A DNA stretch of 64,000 nucleotides from Aselliscus stoliczkanus (Eukaryota > Chordata > Mammalia > Chiroptera > Hipposideridae). The stretch covers positions 99,997,187 through 100,061,186 of the forward strand of contig CM066732.1 of assembly GCA_033961575.1 (NCBI GenBank), in the 5' to 3' direction. The notes beneath the pieces are model-generated. The model did no database searches. It saw nothing but the letters and a program-made list of their open reading frames with translations, and was not told the DNA's origin. Each line of letters begins with the position of its first letter. Positions within the stretch are counted from its first letter, which is position 1. The position numbers and the translations under genes are program-made. Positions 58,160 to 64,000 of this stretch are shown here, piece by piece.

Positions 58160-58467
58160 TGTGTGAGTCTTTTCAGGCTACTATAACAAAAATATCACAG
58201 ACTGGGTGGCATATAAACAACAGAAATGTATTTTTCACAGTCTGGAGCCTACGAAGTCCAAGATCATGGTGCTTGCAGGCTCTGTCTCTGGTGAGGGCCT
58301 GTTCCCTGGTTCACAGATGACAGCCTTCTTCTATGAGTCACTAATCCCATTCTCGGGGGCTCCACCCCCCTCACCAAATCACCTCCCAAAGACCTAACCT
58401 TGGGAGTTAGGATTTCAACATATGAAATTGGGGGTAAAGGGTCACAAACATTCAGTCCACAGCAACA
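58160..58467 (-). mobile_element. MaLR (MLT1-type) LTR, antisense
   Basis: 'cacagactgggtggcatata', 'cgaagtccaagatcatggtg' and 'atttcaacatatgaaattgg' then 'cacaaacattcagtccacag'. The minus strand begins with TGTTGCTGTGGACTG, as expected for an LTR 5' end. Non-coding fossil with an internal deletion. Confidence 0.85.
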
Positions 58468-59526
58468 TCATAAAAAAAGTATAAATTTTTCTTTAAACAA
58501 TAGTTGACTTGTAATTTTAAAAAATAATATAGATGCAGCACCTATAACACAAAATGAAAAGTTGAGAGTACTTACTATATACTCCACTCAGGACAAATAC
58601 ATTTTTGTATTGAAAACATATCGAGTCGGTAATCAGAATGTTGGAAATAATCGCTGTCCAGATAGTTTTTAACTCACATTTGTTTATAATGAATAAGATT
58701 TTCTAAAGATGCTATTGTTGCATAAAGTGTTTCCTTGCTTCATGCACTTACTGTTTCTTTACGTGAAAGCCACAATTTAAGAGTCTGCAATTTAAAACAT
58801 CTGTAAGCCTGACTCTTCACAGCCCCTTACAGCCAATTAAGCTCTTAGCACCTATGTGTAAATAGGAACAGGGGATGTTTCTCAAATTTATAAACACATA
58901 ACTCTGAATTGGGGGGAGAGAGGGTAAGTGAAAGAAGGAGAAATTGAAAAGAAGATACCATGACTAGTTAAACAGAAACAAAAACAAAACCATGACTCAC
59001 AAGGTAAAGTCTATTGAATTGCAAGAATTTTTGAGTGGCTCAACTCCTTATCTCCCACATCCCATTCAATGTTGCAATAAATATTAACTTTAGTATTTCA
59101 TTTCTTTGTGTTTATAATTGTGCTCCTGCCTCCGCACAGACTCACTTATACCTGCACATATAATCTTAACAGGTATATAATTTGGTAGAGCTATATTTTA
59201 AACCTCTAGCTCCTAAGTCTAACTCTGTTTTTCATTGACTCCAGATAACTGTAACATTAAAATCTGGTAGTGGAGACAGAAGAAGGCCCTGAAAACACCT
59301 AAGCTTGAACTAGTCTCAACTGTGCATCAAGTGTTCCAATTCCAGTTCATTCCTCATTGAAGAACAAATAGATAAAACAAAAGAAAACAAAAAAATAAAA
59401 TAACAAGAATAACAAAACATAGTAATAGACAGCATGACTTGCTGAAAAGAGAATGGGATTCATACCTTGGTAAACCAAGCTGGATCTGAAAGCAGACTCT
59501 GTCACATACTAGTTGTGTCCCAGGAG
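58468..59526. other. Unannotated sequence
   Basis: No recognised feature. Confidence 0.35.
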
Positions 59527-59670
59527 AGTGATTGTCAAACTTGGGTGCATACCAATCACTTGGGAATCTTATTAAAATGCAGATTCTGATTCTGTAGGTT
59601 TGTGGCAATTCCTGAGATTCTACATTTATTACCAGCTATTAGGTGATGCTCAAGCCACAGTTGCAAGGTC
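59527..59670 (+). mobile_element. hAT (MER5-type) fossil
   Basis: 'tgattgtcaaacttgggtg', 'caatcacttgggaatcttat', 'taaaatgcagattctgattc' and 'taggtgatgctcaagccaca' are in MER5-type order. Right inverted repeat decayed. Confidence 0.72.
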
Positions 59671-61297
59671 CTAGGACAAGCCACATAAGAATGCCAAGTT
59701 TCAGTTTCTAGCCTTAGGGTAGATAAGAAAAGAAGTGAATGTGGTAATTCAATTAAGTCACCAATGTCTGGTATACAGTAGATCTTCAATAAATAAACAC
59801 CTTTAGTCAAAGAGGTATCTTTCGAACATCTTTCCACCATTTTTAATACGATTTTCCCTGTGGCAGTTTTACTTAAGTCTCAATTTCCCCCATGAGGAAT
59901 TGTTTTGATTAAAATATTGCAAATTCCCTGCCAGTATTAAAGGGTTAATTAGCATTGCAGAGCTTCAGGCAATTCTGAGGCCCTCAACTTAGACAATTAG
60001 TAAAATGACCTTGAGGCAACCAGCTGTCACTTAGACAGAATGCCTTATAAGGCCTGAAATAATGACACCACATTGTATCACCTCGAATCTGCATTTCAAA
60101 ACCTGAAAAACACAGCTGTCTGTCAGCCTGTCAGAAATCATTCGGCTTGAACCTAAATGTGTTTTCCGCTTTTCACCACAAATTTTAATAGTGACAAATG
60201 GAGGGATGGCTTCTTTAACCTAATGAAACTCTCACTACTTCTGCGAGATCCCCCCGCCTCCAAAAAATGTTTTCCGAAACAAGATGTACAATGTCTGTGT
60301 CACAGGGAATGTCATGGCTCATTTGTCATCTAACCTGGCACCTCAGAGCAGCCTGGTACCCACAAAGGAAGAAAACAGTTCTCTCATTTGATGAATTCCA
60401 ATGCTTTAAACATGTGACTCATTGTCTTAACTTAAGTAGAGGTATTTTCAGCTTTTCCATTTCAAAGTAAATCTCTATTATATTAATAATCATGAAGGTA
60501 TGTCTCTCTTGAGAAATGAACAAATACGCATTTTGTCATGAGTCTGAATTCATTGGCTTCCCTTTAATATTAATGCCTCTAAATTGTTTATTGACTGCCA
60601 CTTTAGCATACCTTTTCGGAGCTAAAGAAAGACTATTAATAATATAATTCATGTAAGAAATGTTTAATATTTAACACTATCTCCTCGCTGCTCCCAATCT
60701 AATACATTAATATAGATGCATCATTATACTAAAGGAAATGCCTCACAATGTTAGAAAATGTTATGGACCCAAAGGAGCAATGCCTAGTTAATTACAAAAG
60801 AGTAATATCCATCTGGTAGATTCTGTGTTCCCTGGTTTATTTTCTGATAGGTCTCCAGATGATCTCTGAAACAGATTCCTTAAGCACGCAAAGGTTTCAG
60901 AGGTTATTAGTAGTAATTGTGTTGCACAACTGAGGGGGTTTTATTTAGCATGATGGAAGCAGCAATGTCATTATTAGTTGATTAGTGTGAACAATCTTTG
61001 ACACTATGTAGCACCAACTATGACTCCAACTGGTGGCAGCTCATTATTCTGATTGCTATTTGATTTGTAGTATTATCAACCACTAAGTGACTGACAAGGA
61101 CCAGAAAAGAAAAGCAATCATCGGAAGATGTTTTTATGACCAATGAGAGATATGAGACTGCATTGTTTAAGAAAACGAATCTTTATTAAGCAGTTGAGGC
61201 TTTAGGGTTAGATTTAGAGGTTACATTCCTAGTACAGTGATACATCAAAGCTTACTATCATTCACCCTATCTTTAGAATATGTATTGCAGGATGACA
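59671..61297. other. Unique sequence, candidate conserved non-coding block
   Basis: About 59900-61190 shows no repeat, balanced composition and many TTAATTAG/ATTA/TGACA-like cores. Candidate developmental enhancer cluster, on appearance only. Confidence 0.3.
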
Positions 61298-61330
61298 GTT
61301 TTTTTTTGTTTGTTTGTTTTGTTTGTTTCT
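61298..61330 (+). repeat. (TTTG)n
   Basis: Short T-run followed by TTTG units. Confidence 0.9.
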
Positions 61331-62211
61331 TCAGATTAAATGTAAAATAGGCAAGGCCTAGTTTCTAATATTTGTCAAGGGACAATTTCAATTGCAAACC
61401 AAGACACGGGAAAACGGGAATGTTGAGAGGAAGAATAATTGGAGGAGTTTGGAGAGCAAGCACTAAAGGAGTCAATGAGAGGACAAAATATATTTTCTAG
61501 GTCTGCAAATGTTACACCCTTGAAAGAACCTAAACAGAAACTCGTAAAACTTAAAATAGGGAAATATTTTCAGGTGAATTCCAATGGTGATGTCGTCAAT
61601 ATGAGAGGTTGTTTGGTTTTGGTTTTGGTTTGAGGCTTTTTGTTTATTCCAAAAGATATCACATGATACTTATAACATCTTAAAAAGCATAAATATAAAA
61701 ATATATATCTGCACTTGTCAAAAAATAGTATCATATGGAATTAAATAGTAGGAAGACTTTATTCAAGACTTGGAATAGGGGTAAAGACTATTACAATAGC
61801 AGGGAGAGTGAGAACTGTACTTTGTTGACACAAAAAGCAGGAGAGTTTTTAAGCAGTGGAGTGAGCTGTGGAAAAGTACTGGGTGTGTTAAGGGGGAGGT
61901 GGGTGGATGTGATCAGATAATCTGTACTTGTTAATTGGACATTATGGCAGTTAGGCTCCTACCCTCCCACAGGGACTGAGAGACCTGGTCTCTTTCTTCC
62001 TTGTTGACTACATTTCCAAGGGATGGTTCTCAGATCCTGAAAAAAGACATGCCTGGGTTGTAAACAAGGTAAGAAGCCAGAAGAAAACTTACATTCCTAG
62101 AGAGGCCAGAGAAAGAATTTAGAATTGCAAATTTTCTAAAGTAATTGCTCTAAGGAAAAGGAGTTCTGGGGCCTTTAGACTGGAAGAAACCTATCTGAAG
62201 TTTTGTCAAGC
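61331..62211. other. Unannotated sequence
   Basis: A (GGTTTT)n patch lies at about 61613-61632. Nothing else recognised. Confidence 0.35.
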
Positions 62212-62219
62212 CAAGGGGA

Positions 62220-62225
<6 letters not shown>

Positions 62226-62259
<34 letters not shown>

Positions 62260-62346
62260 AGTGTCACTGGCCCTCATATGTGGGAACCGAACCAGGGCTG
62301 CTGGCTTCCCAAGCCAGCGCTTAACCACCGAGCCACTCGACAGGCA
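62226..62346 (-). mobile_element. tRNA-derived SINE, short form (AAG type), antisense, long T-run
   Basis: The T-run of about 30 is the longest tail in the family here. The reverse complement ends near GTGCCTGTCGAGTGGC, with the canonical GGCCGGCC altered. Perfect 14-bp duplication caaggggacatttt at 62212-62225 and 62347-62360. Confidence 0.96.
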
Positions 62347-62360
62347 CAAGGGGACATTTT

Positions 62361-62640
62361 AAAGGTCATCCTGGTCAAGCCCCACTATTCAGATACATCT
62401 ACCATTAAACTTTTGGAGAACATTCTTTTAGGCCTGGACGATTTTTTTATACATAAATTCACATTGGATATGATATATATATATATAAATTGGATTATAT
62501 CTTGATTGCTATTTTTGAAACTTTTTTTTTATGATATATCATGTAAAATACTTCTGTTGTAAACATACATACACAGCATTCTTTTTAGTGACTTCATTGT
62601 ATTCCATCCTATGGTGTAGCCTATAATTTCTTAATGCACT
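62361..62640 (-). mobile_element. Possible ancient L1 3' fragment, antisense
   Basis: 'acagcattctttttagtgac' and 'ttgtattccatcctatggtg' resemble antisense L1M ORF2 text. Short and diverged. Confidence 0.4.
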
Positions 62641-64000
62641 TACCTTAATCTTTTTACTTCTGAAGACTCAGAGCAAAATTTGGGTATTCTTTTATGGCAT
62701 TTTCTACCTACTTCTATGTACTACTACATATTTGTCTATGCTTTTATTTCTTTATTTTCTGTAAGTTCCTATAGGGTAAGACCTTCGTCTCTATTTTTCA
62801 TTGGTCTCCATATTTGCTAGCAAATTCACAGAAGTGCTTTGGTAAAAATAGATATTATTTTACTGAACGTGTCACTACTCCAAGCATCAAGGACAAAAAA
62901 ATAACAACCAAGCTATTTATGATGTGGCTTCAAGTTACTGAATTTCTGAATGCAAAGTAGGTTCTGAAGAGATTCAAAATAAAAAATAAAAAATCCTCCT
63001 TTTTCTTTCCTTCTACCTCCCTCCTTTTCTTAAGCAGACTCAGCTACCAGGTCCCTGAAAAGACAGAGAAACACCTTTTGGAGCAGATGGTATGTAGAAA
63101 AACACAACTAGGGCAAATCAGAAAAAGTAGAGCACACAATTTTCCCAGATTATTAACCTCAGTCTCTTCTATCCTTCCTCCAATTAAAATTAAACAACTT
63201 TACATGACTTTTAAGTTACCCTTCTTAAAAGAAAACTTGTATCAATTACCTTGCACTTCAAAACTCCCACCCCAAATTACCAAATATTTATTATTTTTTT
63301 TCTAAAAAAAATGACCATACTACATGGCAAATACATCATTCTTAGCTAATTATTTAATTTTAAATTTTTTCTTAGCTCATTCTTGCTTTCATATTTACAT
63401 TAAGAGATTCCAAGCTGCATCCTTAGGAAAGGCTAATTAACTAATTCATGAGTTGTGCATGTATTTATATCTCTATTTTCAAAGATAAATTTGAAAGCTA
63501 TATTTAAAGATCTAAATTAATTTGTTATGGCTCTGGTGAAGCTAGGACCATAGTGACAGACCTGCTGAGTCTGATCCCTGCTGTGAGATGCACTGTACAA
63601 AATTAACAGAAGATTTGTGTAGCACATACTAAATCCTAATTCTAATAACAGGCTTAAAGCAGAAGGGTTTTCAAGTTTTTTCAACAATAGATAGTTTACA
63701 TAAAATTTCTGGGGAAAAAGCTTTTTTTTTTAATCAAAATAATTTAACACATTGTATGCGGGCATTCGAGTGATATGATGAGTTTACTCGTTTCCCACAA
63801 ATAATGTGTTAAGATCGATATTGTCTTTCTTTTACAACTCTATTTCCACCCACTTCCTTGTTTTGTTCCAAACTCTAGACATCAGGTACTTGTTCTTAGA
63901 CACTTAGAAGATATTATCATACTGAATTAGAGAAGATTTAGAGACAAAGCACGCCTGGGTCTCCCTCTCTTTTATTCTGTTATTAATGTTATAAAAGCAT
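62641..64000. other. Unannotated AT-rich sequence
   Basis: No recognised exon or repeat to the window end. Confidence 0.35.

Noticed and set aside
1..64000. A previously undescribed multi-gene system
   Set aside because: No cluster of host genes exists in the window; all multi-kilobase structure recognised is explained by transposable elements and simple repeats.

Overview
The window looks like a gene-poor stretch of a placental mammal genome, AT-rich to the eye. I could not support a single host protein-coding exon or structural RNA gene. Long open frames occur only in simple repeats, in remnants of retroelements, or apparently by chance. What can be read is a dense record of transposable elements of several ages, separated by stretches of unrecognised, probably intergenic or intronic, sequence.

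The lineage is suggested by the youngest repeats. Eleven copies of one tRNA-derived SINE are present: eight short, about 100 bp, and three long, about 400-470 bp. Most have clear target-site duplications. There are also L1 3' ends of the 'TTTATTGGGGTGACAATTGTTAG' type. From memory, that L1 3' UTR and the long SINE tail (reverse complement beginning AAAAGATTTTATTGGGGAA, then GTTGTTGTCC) resemble repeats of bats, particularly rhinolophoid/yinpterochiropteran bats. A colugo-type tRNA SINE was considered. The order is therefore inferred, not proven.

Layout. 0-6.8 kb: simple repeats, a twin-primed L1 (1.5-2.4 kb) and a SINE. 6.8-8 kb: an ancient antisense L1. 9-12.7 kb: two SINEs, unique sequence and a GA/GGAA microsatellite. 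12.9-14.6 kb: an old L1 holding a Tigger-type DNA transposon and a long SINE. 15-25 kb: MIR, MaLR (MLT1-type) LTRs, hAT fossils and two CTCF-like motifs. 25.3-33.7 kb: an 8-kb mosaic of antisense L1 and HAL1-like (half-L1) blocks with a long SINE inside. 34.3 kb: a small hAT element with a perfect 8-bp duplication. 37.4-38.4 kb: a broken retroviral env remnant on the minus strand. 44.6-49 kb: HAL1-like elements in both orientations, one keeping a readable ORF1 fragment and one carrying a tiny L1 tail. 49.5-56.1 kb: four SINEs and a run of sense L1 fragments. 56-64 kb: mostly unique sequence with one MIR, one MaLR LTR, one hAT fossil and one SINE; 59.9-61.2 kb is a candidate conserved non-coding block.

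No operon, CRISPR array or defence-type system is present. The observations most worth following are the SINE family, with two length classes, linked diagnostic bases and an internal 20-bp tandem array that differs between copies; the hAT element; the env remnant; and the repeated L1/HAL1 mosaic.
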